In this document: positions 5,672 to 14,196 of the stretch, piece after piece
How positions within the stretch are numbered: position 1 is the first letter of the stretch
Layout of the letters: every line of letters starts with the position of its first letter
From: an uncultured Bacteroidota bacterium
Lineage (GTDB): Bacteria > Bacteroidota > Bacteroidia > Chitinophagales > Chitinophagaceae
DNA length: 64,000 nucleotides
Assembly (NCBI GenBank): GCA_903904855.1
Contig: CAIVEH010000145.1
Coordinates: 1-64,000 of the forward strand
Direction: 5' to 3'
The notes under the pieces: model-generated
What the model was told of the DNA's origin: nothing
What the model saw: the letters and a program-made list of their open reading frames with translations, nothing else
Database searches by the model: none
Program-made: the position numbers and the translations under genes

Positions 5672-8158
5672 ATGGATACACAGTTTATAGGGGAGCATCT
5701 TGTACCCGGGCACCTGGGCCATTTTTTTGTAATCGTTTCCTTCGTTGCTTCGCTGTTCAGCGTTTTCAGCTATTTCGCTGCGGTGCGTACCGAGCAGTTT
5801 AATCCGGTCAGTAGCAGGTCGTGGCTGATACTGGGCAGAAGTGGTTTTATTCTTCATTCAGCTTCGGTTATCAGTATTTTTATTGCTCTTTTCTACATTA
5901 TTGAGCATCACCTGTTTGAGTACCATTATGCATGGGAGCATTCTTCACTCTCATTACCTCCCAAGTATCTTCTTTCCTGTTTCTGGGAAGGTCAGGAAGG
6001 CAGTTTTATGCTATGGACATTCTGGCACAGCCTTCTCGGCCTTATTGTGATGAAGACCGCCAAGGGGCTGGAGAGCCGCACTATGGCTATTATAGCACTG
6101 GTGCAGGTGTGCCTGGCTACAATGATCCTTGGGTTTTATTTCGGAGCCGATATCAAGGTGGGCAGCACGCCATTTATGCTGTTGCGGCACTCTATGCAGG
6201 CAGCGCCCATCTTCAGTAACCCTAACTATTTGGACTTTATAAGGGATGGTAATGGCCTTAATGTGCTGTTGCAGAATTACTGGATGGTAATACATCCTCC
6301 GGTACTGTTCCTCGGTTTTGCGGCTACGCTTATTCCGTTTGCTTATTGCATAGCGGCTCTCTGGAAAGGGGAATATACCACCTTCATAAAACCAACATTA
6401 GCCTGGTCTATTTTCAACGGTGCAGTATTGGGAACCGGAATAATGATGGGCGGCGCCTGGGCTTATGAGTCGCTGAATTTCGGCGGATACTGGGCCTGGG
6501 ACCCTGTTGAGAATGCATCGCTGGTGCCATGGCTTACATTGATAGCGGGCCTGCACACCTTACTGGTTTACCGCAGCACTGGCCGCGCCTTAAAGCTTAC
6601 GTTTTTCCTGCTGCTGATAACCCACCTGCTAATCTGGTACTCTACTTTCCTTACCAGAACGGGTATACTGGGCAAAACATCGGTTCATGCTTTTACGGGT
6701 GACGGGCAAGCGCTTTATTATCATTTACTGGTAGTAATAGCAGCACTGTTAGCGCTTACTGTCGTTTTTATGGCGTGGAGGTGGAAAGGTATACCGGGTA
6801 TTAAAACAGAAGAGCATATCCTGTCACGGGAGTTCTGGATGTTTATTGGTTCCGTTGTTCTGTTTCTTTCAGCGCTGCAAATAGCTATTACTACTTCAAT
6901 CCCGGTATGGTCGCCACTGGCAAAGTGGGTAACGGGTAAAGATTTTGCACCACCGGTGGATATCATGAAGCACTATAACGATATCCAGGTTTTTGTGGCT
7001 ATAATAATTGGCCTGCTATCTGCCATTGTTTTGTACATGAAATTCAAACAGACAGATGGCAAATTATTGTGGCGCAGACTTGGGCTTACAGCATTTATTG
7101 CATTGGTTATTACTGTTTTTATAGGCTGGGGACAAACTATTACTACCTGGCAATATGATTTGATGCTCTTTGCTGCCTGCTATGGTATTGTTGCCAACAT
7201 CTATTACGGTATTGTAGTACAGAAGCTTAATTTTAAAAAACTTGGACCATCTGTATCCCATCTTGGCTTTGCTACCGTTCTTTTGGGAATTCTGCTATCT
7301 TCCTACAATAAACACGCTATTTCCATAAGTACTACCGGTGGTGTAGGCATGGATTTTGGGAAGAAAACGGCAGCTGAGAATGCCAAAGAAAACAATGAGA
7401 ATGAAATCCTGTTTCACGGCATACCTGTTGCTATGGGCGACTATATGGCAACCTATATAGGTGATAGTGAGGTAGCAGGCAAGGACAGGCGGATTTATTA
7501 CCGGGTGCATTTTGAAAAGAAAGACACTGCTACGCACAAAGTGGTGGATGAATTTATGCTTTACCCCGATGCCTTTATTAACCCTAAGGGCATGCAGGGA
7601 CTTACCGCCAATCCATCAACCAGGCACTTCTGGGATCATGATATTTTTACCTACATCAACAGCGCATCGGATAACAGCAAAACTGATACCAGCAAATATC
7701 GCAGCCATCTGGTGAGCAAGCCGGGCGATACAATTTTTGTAAGTAATGGCTACATTATATTCAATGGCTTCAGCAAAGATGTTAAGGACAGCAGGTACAA
7801 GCCAGTAGAGGGCGACCTGCCGGTTGCAGCAGAGCTTAAGGTTTATGACGTTGATGGCTTTGTAAAAGACCTGAATCCTGTATATATTCTGCGCAACAAG
7901 CAGTATATAACCTATATGGAAGACACTGTTCTGCAAATGGGTTTATTCGCACGATTTGCCAACCTGAATGTTCTCTCTAAAGACTCTGCAACAGCCGATA
8001 TTATGATCAGGCAAACTGACCCTAAGGATGACTTTATTGTGCTGAAAGCTCTGGTTTTTCCGTATATCAATGTGCTGTGGCTGGGTATAGTGGTCATGGT
8101 GTTGGGGTTCTTTATCAGCCTGGGCAGGTTACTCACAAAGAAGGTAACTACAAATTAG
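5672..8158 (+). CDS. ccmF: Cytochrome c heme lyase subunit CcmF
   Basis: An 828-residue polytopic membrane protein of the heme-handling CcsA/CcmF family. The diagnostic tryptophan-rich WWD loop GGYWAWDPVENASLVPWL lies near residues 268-286. The segments WEGQEGSFMLWTFWHS and MVIHPPVLFLGF supply the conserved periplasmic loop and histidines. A large soluble domain with little hydrophobicity occupies about residues 560-790, before a last membrane helix (VLWLGIVVMVLGFFISLG). E. coli CcmF is about 650 residues, so this is long, mainly through that domain. It joins heme from CcmE to CxxCH apocytochromes. It follows ccmE after 119 bases. Confidence 0.93.
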   Translation: MDTQFIGEHLVPGHLGHFFVIVSFVASLFSVFSYFAAVRTEQFNPVSSRSWLILGRSGFILHSASVISIFIALFYIIEHHLFEYHYAWEHSSLSLPPKYLLSCFWEGQEGSFMLWTFWHSLLGLIVMKTAKGLESRTMAIIALVQVCLATMILGFYFGADIKVGSTPFMLLRHSMQAAPIFSNPNYLDFIRDGNGLNVLLQNYWMVIHPPVLFLGFAATLIPFAYCIAALWKGEYTTFIKPTLAWSIFNGAVLGTGIMMGGAWAYESLNFGGYWAWDPVENASLVPWLTLIAGLHTLLVYRSTGRALKLTFFLLLITHLLIWYSTFLTRTGILGKTSVHAFTGDGQALYYHLLVVIAALLALTVVFMAWRWKGIPGIKTEEHILSREFWMFIGSVVLFLSALQIAITTSIPVWSPLAKWVTGKDFAPPVDIMKHYNDIQVFVAIIIGLLSAIVLYMKFKQTDGKLLWRRLGLTAFIALVITVFIGWGQTITTWQYDLMLFAACYGIVANIYYGIVVQKLNFKKLGPSVSHLGFATVLLGILLSSYNKHAISISTTGGVGMDFGKKTAAENAKENNENEILFHGIPVAMGDYMATYIGDSEVAGKDRRIYYRVHFEKKDTATHKVVDEFMLYPDAFINPKGMQGLTANPSTRHFWDHDIFTYINSASDNSKTDTSKYRSHLVSKPGDTIFVSNGYIIFNGFSKDVKDSRYKPVEGDLPVAAELKVYDVDGFVKDLNPVYILRNKQYITYMEDTVLQMGLFARFANLNVLSKDSATADIMIRQTDPKDDFIVLKALVFPYINVLWLGIVVMVLGFFISLGRLLTKKVTTN

Positions 8159-8187
8159 TTTCAAACCTGTAACATTTCAAGTTATAC

Positions 8188-8592
8188 TTATTTTGACTTT
8201 CCTGCCAGGTAAGCTTTCCATGGCTCCCAGTAAAAAGTATGCCACCCTTTTTCTATACCATCGGCATGTTGATCGGGAATGTTGGAATGAACTATGTGGG
8301 CAGTTGTGTTGTTGCCCCTGAGCTCGAAATGCAATACAAATGTTGAATCAGCATCTTTGGCATCCCAGTCGGAGCCGCGCCAGCTTTGCACGATGAGGTT
8401 GTCTTTAACCAGTTTCAGGTTCTGACCAGAGATATAGCCACCATGTGCCGAGAAACCGATACCTTCTTTATTGGCTATTTCTGCAGGTGCACCAGTGGCT
8501 TTTGAATGCTTTTTGGCATTGATGTAAAGGTCATACAGATCTTTGGGCGAAGCGTTTTTGAAGGTAATCTTCTGAACTATTGTTTTTGCCAT
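8188..8592 (-). CDS. AHSA1/SRPBCC domain protein
   Basis: 134 residues matching the Activator of Hsp90 ATPase homologue 1 / START-like fold: TIVQKITFKNASPKDLYDLYI at the N-terminus, GGYISGQNLKLVKDNLIVQSWRG in the middle, and DGIEKGWHTFYWEPWKAYL at the C-terminus, the usual family ending. Such proteins have a hydrophobic ligand cavity, and the substrate is unknown for most bacterial members. It converges on ccmF with 29 bases between stops. Confidence 0.85.
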   Translation of the reverse strand: MAKTIVQKITFKNASPKDLYDLYINAKKHSKATGAPAEIANKEGIGFSAHGGYISGQNLKLVKDNLIVQSWRGSDWDAKDADSTFVLHFELRGNNTTAHIVHSNIPDQHADGIEKGWHTFYWEPWKAYLAGKSK

Positions 8593-8769
8593 GAGTTTAA
8601 GTTTTGATAAATTAAAGTTAGGAATTTGATTGTGAAATTATATAGACATTGGGTTAAAATTTTGCAGGAAAAGGCACCATAAAGTACTTACGTTCGATGA
8701 AAAAACAACCACTATCCCCACAATATCCACACCCTGTGTGTACACACGAATTTTATCCTGTTAATAGGA

Positions 8770-8777
8770 TAAATTTG
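8770..8777 (+). promoter_or_regulatory. -7 element before the SNF2 gene
   Basis: TAAATTTG fits TAnnTTTG and lies 26 bases before the TTG start at 8804. No clear -33 TTTG is present at the usual distance. Confidence 0.5.
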
Positions 8778-8803
8778 CCATCGCTCATCATAAATAAGCT
8801 TTA

Positions 8804-11743
8804 TTGAAAACCAAAAACGCCACTCCCTCTAAGGGTCAGATTACATCGCGGATTGTATCACGAACTTCGAATGTGAAACCTGAGATTGGTTTTATGCTTA
8901 ACCTTGCATCAGAAAATTACAATATCGGCTTCGGACTGGAACTGGTAAAGGTTTTTGAGGCAGAAGGCAAAAAGGTTTTTAAGAAGCTGGAAATTATTCC
9001 GGGGAAAAAAATTGAGGAACTGGAACAATGTCCATCCGACATCAGGGAGCTACTGCACAGCCTTACTAGTTATGGCCTGGAGCAACACCTTAAAAAAGAT
9101 GGATTTGCTTACTTGTTTAACTATGAGTTCCCCTGGAATTATTTAACTGATAATGCTAAACGGTCGCTCAAAAAATACTACATCTCCAGGATGCAGTTGT
9201 TATGGTCCTGGCTGAGCCGGCAGAAGAACGTTTATTGTATTAAGAACATTACTTTCAGTACCAAAAATGTTCTTCCTACCAGCCTGGCCCATAATCTGAT
9301 TCAAATTGGTTTCAGTGCGGAAGAACAAAACAAGGACATTATTATCAGGTTGGGGCAGGTAAAAGATGGCGCAATACTGGCATCTGAAAAAACACACATT
9401 TACGGCGGATTAATTATTGAAGTAAACGGCATATTGCACCTGCCCGACCATGTGCCGGATACGGAAACGATGAAGCAGTTTGAGCATGGCTTTATGAAAG
9501 TACCTGTAACAAGCAGGGAACGTGTCATCAAATCAATAATACCGCAATTGCAACGCAGCTATAAAGTAGAGGCCTCGTCTACATTGCTGGCCGAAACGAT
9601 TCAGGTTATACCCATACCACAGGTTTTCTTCAGGGAAATGGACGGCATATTCCTGATTGTTCAGCCCCGCTTTGATTATAATGGCACAGTAGTAAACTAC
9701 GATACAAGCCCTGAAAACATTATTCAAACCAGACCTGGAGGTCTGCTCACAATTATTGAGAGGAACCCTACGATTGAAAAAACATTTTTCGAAAGCATGA
9801 GGCGACTTCATCCCAAATTTGAAAAGCCAACGCTGAATAATTTCTTTTTTCTGCCGTTTGAAGACACCATGAAACGCAACTGGTATATAAATACAATTGC
9901 TGCCCTCGGGGAAAGCAATATACCAATAACGGGCACGGAAGCACTGAAAAGCCACCGTTTCAATGTACATAAGCCTAAGCTAAAAGTAACCGCAGGCAGC
10001 GGTATTGACTGGTTTGATGTTCAGATAGAAATTTCTTTCGGCGATCAGGTTGTATCGTTACAGGGAATTCGCCGCGCCATGGCCACCGGACAAAACATGG
10101 TGACACTAGGCGATGGCACAGTGGGAATATTACCGGCAGAAATGCTGCAGCAATATGAACCGCTGATGAAAATGGGCAACGAGCAAAAAGATGGCAAACT
10201 GCGAATCAGCAAGCTGCACTATACCCTGCTCGACCAACTGCCTGAGAGTGAAAGAAATGCAGCTGTGAAGCAGGAAATAGCAGAGAAAAAAGAACGGCTG
10301 AAGCTTATAGGTACAATAAAGAGTGTGAAGCCTGACAAAGCCATAAAAGCCGAATTACGACCTTACCAGCTGAGTGGTTTCCAGTGGTTTCATACGCTCG
10401 ATGAGCTGGGCTGGGGTGGCTGCCTTGCCGATGATATGGGGCTGGGTAAAACCCTGCAGGCAATAACATTCCTGCAGTACCTGAAGCAAAAATACAAAGG
10501 CAGCACACACCTGGTTATCTGCCCTACATCACTTATCTACAACTGGGAAAGCGAATTGCAGAAGTTCTGCCCGTCGCTCAGGTACCACATATATTATGGC
10601 AATGAACGGGAGTTCACCGATAAGCATTTTGCGGGTTACGATGTCATTATCACCAGCTATGGCACTATACGGAACGATCTGGACCAACTGCGGGAACTCG
10701 ATTGGCATTATGTGTTTCTGGATGAGAGCCAGTCCATCAAAAATCCCGACTCGCTTACAACAAGAGCCCTGCAACTGCTGAAAAGCAAAAACAGGATGAT
10801 ACTGAGTGGCACTCCAGTACAAAATAACACCTTCGACCTGTTTGCTCAATTCAATTTCATAAACCCCGGCCTGCTGGGCAACCGCGATTTTTTCAGAACT
10901 GAATTTGCCAACCCTATAGATAAGGGCGGTGATGCCGGTAAAAGTGAGCTGCTGCGCAAAATGATATACCCCTTCCTGCTACGCCGTACCAAGGAGCAGG
11001 TTGCCCAAGACCTGCCCGACAAAACCGAAAGCATTATCTGGTGCCATATGGATACGGAACAGTTGGCCGTTTATAATCAGTATAAAAGTTATTACCGCGA
11101 TTACCTGCTCGATAAAATAGAAGATCTCGGCATGTCCAAAGTGGGCATATATGTGTTGGAGGGATTGCTGAGGCTACGCCAGATATGCGATAGTCCCGAG
11201 CTGCTTAAAAACAGGGATATTACTACCACTCAAAGTGTTAAGACTGATGAGTTGCTCCGGGAAATAGAGGAGAATGCAGGCGGTCATAAGCTGCTTGTAT
11301 TTTCGCAGTTCACAGAAATGCTGCACCTGATTGAATCGCGCCTGCAAAACGATGCAGTGCCCTATACTTACCTTGATGGCAGCACACCTGCTGCTAAAAG
11401 AAAGGAAGCTGTAAATAAATTCCAGAACGACCCGGCAATAAGGGTATTCCTGATTTCGCTCAAAGCAGGCGGCATTGGCCTTAACCTCACCGCGGCCGAT
11501 TACGTTTACATTGTAGACCCATGGTGGAACCCTGCAGCTGAAGCACAGGCCATAGACCGTACACACCGAATAGGACAGGTGAATAAAGTATTTGCCTACA
11601 AAATGATCTGCAAGGGCACCGTAGAAGAAAAAATCCTTCAACTACAACAAAAGAAAAAACAGCTTGCCGCCGACCTGATAAGCGAAGATGCTGCCTTTGT
11701 AAAAAACCTTACGAAGGATGATGTGGCGTTTTTATTCAGCTAA
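8804..11743 (+). CDS. SNF2-family DNA-dependent ATPase/helicase
   Basis: A 979-residue stand-alone SWI2/SNF2 protein. A roughly 500-residue N-terminal region of the bacterial SNF2 type precedes the ATPase core. Motif I LADDMGLGKT is near residue 542, motif II DESQ (instead of DEAH) near 639, motif III LSGTPVQNN near 666. The C-terminal helicase half has LLVFSQFTEML, SLKAGGIGLNLT and the final box NPAAEAQAIDRTHRIGQ. It would move on double-stranded DNA and remodel nucleoprotein, perhaps assisting transcription like RapA. The start is TTG: an in-frame stop precedes it and the first ATG is about 30 codons later. Its stop is two bases from the convergent nucleotidyltransferase. Confidence 0.92.
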   Translation: MKTKNATPSKGQITSRIVSRTSNVKPEIGFMLNLASENYNIGFGLELVKVFEAEGKKVFKKLEIIPGKKIEELEQCPSDIRELLHSLTSYGLEQHLKKDGFAYLFNYEFPWNYLTDNAKRSLKKYYISRMQLLWSWLSRQKNVYCIKNITFSTKNVLPTSLAHNLIQIGFSAEEQNKDIIIRLGQVKDGAILASEKTHIYGGLIIEVNGILHLPDHVPDTETMKQFEHGFMKVPVTSRERVIKSIIPQLQRSYKVEASSTLLAETIQVIPIPQVFFREMDGIFLIVQPRFDYNGTVVNYDTSPENIIQTRPGGLLTIIERNPTIEKTFFESMRRLHPKFEKPTLNNFFFLPFEDTMKRNWYINTIAALGESNIPITGTEALKSHRFNVHKPKLKVTAGSGIDWFDVQIEISFGDQVVSLQGIRRAMATGQNMVTLGDGTVGILPAEMLQQYEPLMKMGNEQKDGKLRISKLHYTLLDQLPESERNAAVKQEIAEKKERLKLIGTIKSVKPDKAIKAELRPYQLSGFQWFHTLDELGWGGCLADDMGLGKTLQAITFLQYLKQKYKGSTHLVICPTSLIYNWESELQKFCPSLRYHIYYGNEREFTDKHFAGYDVIITSYGTIRNDLDQLRELDWHYVFLDESQSIKNPDSLTTRALQLLKSKNRMILSGTPVQNNTFDLFAQFNFINPGLLGNRDFFRTEFANPIDKGGDAGKSELLRKMIYPFLLRRTKEQVAQDLPDKTESIIWCHMDTEQLAVYNQYKSYYRDYLLDKIEDLGMSKVGIYVLEGLLRLRQICDSPELLKNRDITTTQSVKTDELLREIEENAGGHKLLVFSQFTEMLHLIESRLQNDAVPYTYLDGSTPAAKRKEAVNKFQNDPAIRVFLISLKAGGIGLNLTAADYVYIVDPWWNPAAEAQAIDRTHRIGQVNKVFAYKMICKGTVEEKILQLQQKKKQLAADLISEDAAFVKNLTKDDVAFLFS

Positions 11744-11745
11744 AT

Positions 11746-12252
11746 TTAATTTTCCTTCCTGCTTCTTTTTATTTCCAATTGCTTAACGTCAGTAATGTCT
11801 TTGGGACGTGGATCAGTTAGTTTATCTGATATTAAATCCTCAAAACATAAAAACATGATCTCTGCTCCATCTACAATAACTACTTCTTTCCTTCTATAAG
11901 CATCTATGAATTTTATCGATGCTTTCAATTCTGGCAAAAAATCAATAGTAAAATTATCAAATTGGAATCTGAAAAAAGATTTCTTAGGATTAGGAGATTT
12001 TTCTGCTTTGAATTCGTTAACGTCTGGTCCAAGATCCTCCAGTGCATTCAAAAGCTTAAAATAGTTTTCATAAGTTGAATTATACCAAAAATCCAGGTCA
12101 GGCTTTTCGGATACCATGCCAGCAATATTCATAGATGGCCTAAAATAGCCATGTAATGCAACTGCAGTACCACCTACTATTAAATATTGCACAGAATGTT
12201 TGTTCAATATTTCGCAAACACTAAGTATGCTATCAGTCAGGTTTTTTATCAT
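11746..12252 (-). CDS. Nucleotidyltransferase-fold protein (possible toxin or modifier)
   Basis: 168 residues with the minimal nucleotidyltransferase signature: YLIVGGTAVALHGYFRPS, then KPDLDFWYNST (the D-x-D metal pair), then DNFTIDFLPEL (third acidic position). The C-terminus has CFEDLISDKLTDPRPKDITDVKQLEIKR, typical of AbiEii/MNT-like families where DL..K..R.KD.DI is conserved. Members transfer nucleotides to protein or tRNA, and several act as toxins. Its start overlaps the end of the small gene at 12233-12415 by 20 bases, so the two are probably translated together. Confidence 0.75.
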   Translation of the reverse strand: MIKNLTDSILSVCEILNKHSVQYLIVGGTAVALHGYFRPSMNIAGMVSEKPDLDFWYNSTYENYFKLLNALEDLGPDVNEFKAEKSPNPKKSFFRFQFDNFTIDFLPELKASIKFIDAYRRKEVVIVDGAEIMFLCFEDLISDKLTDPRPKDITDVKQLEIKRSRKEN

Positions 12253-12415
12253 AAACCGCTTTATCCTTCTGCTTTAGCGAAAATTCACTTTTTACCAGAT
12301 TTAAAAAATCTTCAAACTCCGACATCAGTTTTTTACTAGCAACTGTATTTGTTTTGCTTAAACTATCTTGCGTTTTTAAAGCATCAAAAGTTGTATATTT
12401 CGTTAATTTCGACAT
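12233..12415 (-). CDS. Small protein paired with the nucleotidyltransferase
   Basis: 60 residues from ATG 12413-12415: MSKLTKYTTFDALKTQDSL, then a Lys/Glu-rich helical stretch (KKLMSEFEDFLNLVKSEF). The frame stays open for nine more codons upstream but with no better start. No family is recognised. Its size, charge and 20-base overlap with the following nucleotidyltransferase fit the first gene of a two-gene toxin-antitoxin-like unit, an inference from arrangement. Confidence 0.6.
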   Translation of the reverse strand: MSKLTKYTTFDALKTQDSLSKTNTVASKKLMSEFEDFLNLVKSEFSLKQKDKAVYDKKPD

Positions 12416-12585
12416 ATGATCTGGGCTATTTATTGCTATCAATACCTAACAACTGTAAGATAATTCCTTTTTCCCTTTTGTAAAGTTACATATATCTCAT
12501 TATCTAATCACAATTTCTTACTCAATTACGCCCTTCCCTTTAAAACTGAAGCATGATTACTTAATTCAGTCATTTAGCAAACAAA

Positions 12586-13197
12586 TCAGCCCTTCACTAC
12601 CGGCTGCCTGATGATGGTTTTTAATTTTTCCGGAGCAGTTTTGCGCTGATCGCTAAGGTATATTTCGTGATGTTTGCCACTCAGTTGGCAACCATTATCT
12701 TTTGCAAATTGGTGCAGGTTCATTATGGTTGGCCCTTCATCTGCGTAGGGACCGATATATAGCACCTGTACACACAAACCTTCTTCGAGTTTTTCCAGCC
12801 GCATTTTAGGCAAAGCGGGTAAGTCTTTTTTTTCGCCGGCAGTTTTGACCGATTCCTGGTAAAGTGCATCGGTAATGTATTCAGGCTGCATAATCATAGC
12901 TGTCCACTTCCAGTTATCTTTTTTGGCAATCATAAAGTCATTCATGTCGTCGGCCCACCAAAGACCCTCAAGCGGAGGCACTACATAATCTACACCAGTC
13001 CGTTTTTTCACCATGAATTTCAATGTATAGGCTACACTGTAAAGTGCCTCAATGGCCAGCTGAAACTCTTTAGATGTATTAGGATTACCTGATCCGTCTA
13101 TTTTCAGGTAATTCATTGTTGGTATACTTAGCAATTCAGGCTTCCCTACCTTGCCTTTATAACCCGATAGTTCTTTTTTAAAATCAATCTTATCCAT
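12586..13197 (-). CDS. GyrI-like small-molecule-binding domain protein
   Basis: 203 residues from ATG 13195-13197 (MDKIDFKKELSGYKGK); twelve further codons upstream are open but look like leader. LLSIPTMNYLKIDGSGNPN followed by VPPLEGLWWADDM and a C-terminal GLCVQVLYIGPYADEGPTI, HEIYLSDQRKTAPEKLKTIIRQPV matches GyrI-like proteins (SHV/BacI type) that bind amphipathic small molecules. It has no DNA-binding domain. Confidence 0.8.
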   Translation of the reverse strand: MDKIDFKKELSGYKGKVGKPELLSIPTMNYLKIDGSGNPNTSKEFQLAIEALYSVAYTLKFMVKKRTGVDYVVPPLEGLWWADDMNDFMIAKKDNWKWTAMIMQPEYITDALYQESVKTAGEKKDLPALPKMRLEKLEEGLCVQVLYIGPYADEGPTIMNLHQFAKDNGCQLSGKHHEIYLSDQRKTAPEKLKTIIRQPVVKG

Positions 13198-13384
13198 TTT
13201 GAAGTGTATTATAAGTGTAAGTACCTTTTGCAAAATTAAATCGAAATAGAGGAACCTGAATGATCCTGATCAGCATGTAGATTGATTGTAATTTGAGTCG
13301 ATTAAAGTCGCTGATTTTTGATTTCAATTACAAAGAACCTCTGTCAACAGATAAGCATTTTGACCAATTAATAGTAGTCATCCT

Positions 13385-13415
13385 TTTGTTCCTTTGAATA
13401 TTTTCTCTATTTTTG
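13385..13415 (+). promoter_or_regulatory. Promoter with a long leader before the 13700 gene
   Basis: TTTG at 13385-13388 and TATTTTTG at 13408-13415 with 19 bases between, a complete -33/-7 pair. The next start codon on this strand is 285 bases away. Confidence 0.6.
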
Positions 13416-13699
13416 CACTCAAATTTTCAAATACCCTAAGTAATGTTGTTTTTATTCTCTCCTTTCGTTTAATAAGATTTCCACTCAAAGCCATTTTGCG
13501 GGAAATATACAGGTTCATAATCGCACATGAGTTGTTATGTTTTTGCAGTATATAATTCAGGATACCTTTCCTGAAGATGCGAAATCATTAACAATTATCT
13601 GCTATGCTCTTGCTGGTGCAGGAAAGTGCATCCTTCCCCTAAATGAAATGGCGTTCCCGAAATCAAATTATTGAACGATAAAAACACAAAACTAATTTT
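13416..13699 (+). other. Long untranslated leader with a hairpin
   Basis: No coding frame of note apart from a nine-codon one at 13443. TTCAGGA (13556-13562) and TCCTGAA (13569-13575) form a perfect 7-bp stem with a 6-base loop. If the promoter at 13385 is the real one, the leader is about 280 nt and could carry regulation. No known riboswitch class is recognised. Confidence 0.35.
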
Positions 13700-14095
13700 A
13701 TGTACCTCAGGTTTATAACCCGTTTCAGAGACGAGGATGAGGAGGAATGTACCGGTGTGTTTCAGGCCGCATACTATCTGCGCAGAAGTGAACTAATTAA
13801 CGATTTTGACAAACATTGCCTCAATGAACTGCTGGACTGGTTTGGAGAAAATTTAAATGCTCCCACCCGGTTTCACAGGTCGAGAAGAAGAAATGCAAGG
13901 AATGTTTCTTTATCCTGGTTCAAATGCAGTTCAAAAGAACATGTTCAGAAGCTTTACGAAATGATCTGGATACTGGACAAATACGGCATGACAGTAGAGC
14001 GCATAAAAAGGCGCAACCCCGGATATATACTGTATGAAGATGAGTACCAGGTATCCAGCATCCCATATGGCAGGGAACGGAAACTGGTAATCTGA
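13700..14095 (+). CDS. Conserved-looking hypothetical protein (131 aa)
   Basis: A soluble, strongly charged protein: acidic start (FRDEDEEECTGVF), an Arg cluster RFHRSRRRNARN near residues 57-68, and a C-terminal IKRRNPGYILYEDEYQVSSIPY. No known domain is recognised. The codon use and the dedicated promoter and terminator support a real gene. The basic patch would suit nucleic-acid or phosphate contact, which is a guess. Confidence 0.75.
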   Translation: MYLRFITRFRDEDEEECTGVFQAAYYLRRSELINDFDKHCLNELLDWFGENLNAPTRFHRSRRRNARNVSLSWFKCSSKEHVQKLYEMIWILDKYGMTVERIKRRNPGYILYEDEYQVSSIPYGRERKLVI

Positions 14096-14115
14096 CAGCT
14101 CACTTCCCTTACTAT

Positions 14116-14146
14116 AAAGCCCTCAGCAGTTGCGGAGGGCTTTATA
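14116..14146 (+). terminator. Terminator after the 13700 gene
   Basis: AAAGCCCTC (14116-14124) pairs with GAGGGCTTT (14135-14143) around a 10-base loop, followed by ATAT. The AAA/TTT flanks make it usable in both directions, and the next gene is convergent. Confidence 0.75.
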
Positions 14147-14196
14147 TATTTACGGTCAATAAGTACAAGGAAAGGATTACGAATAAATCAAGCCAT

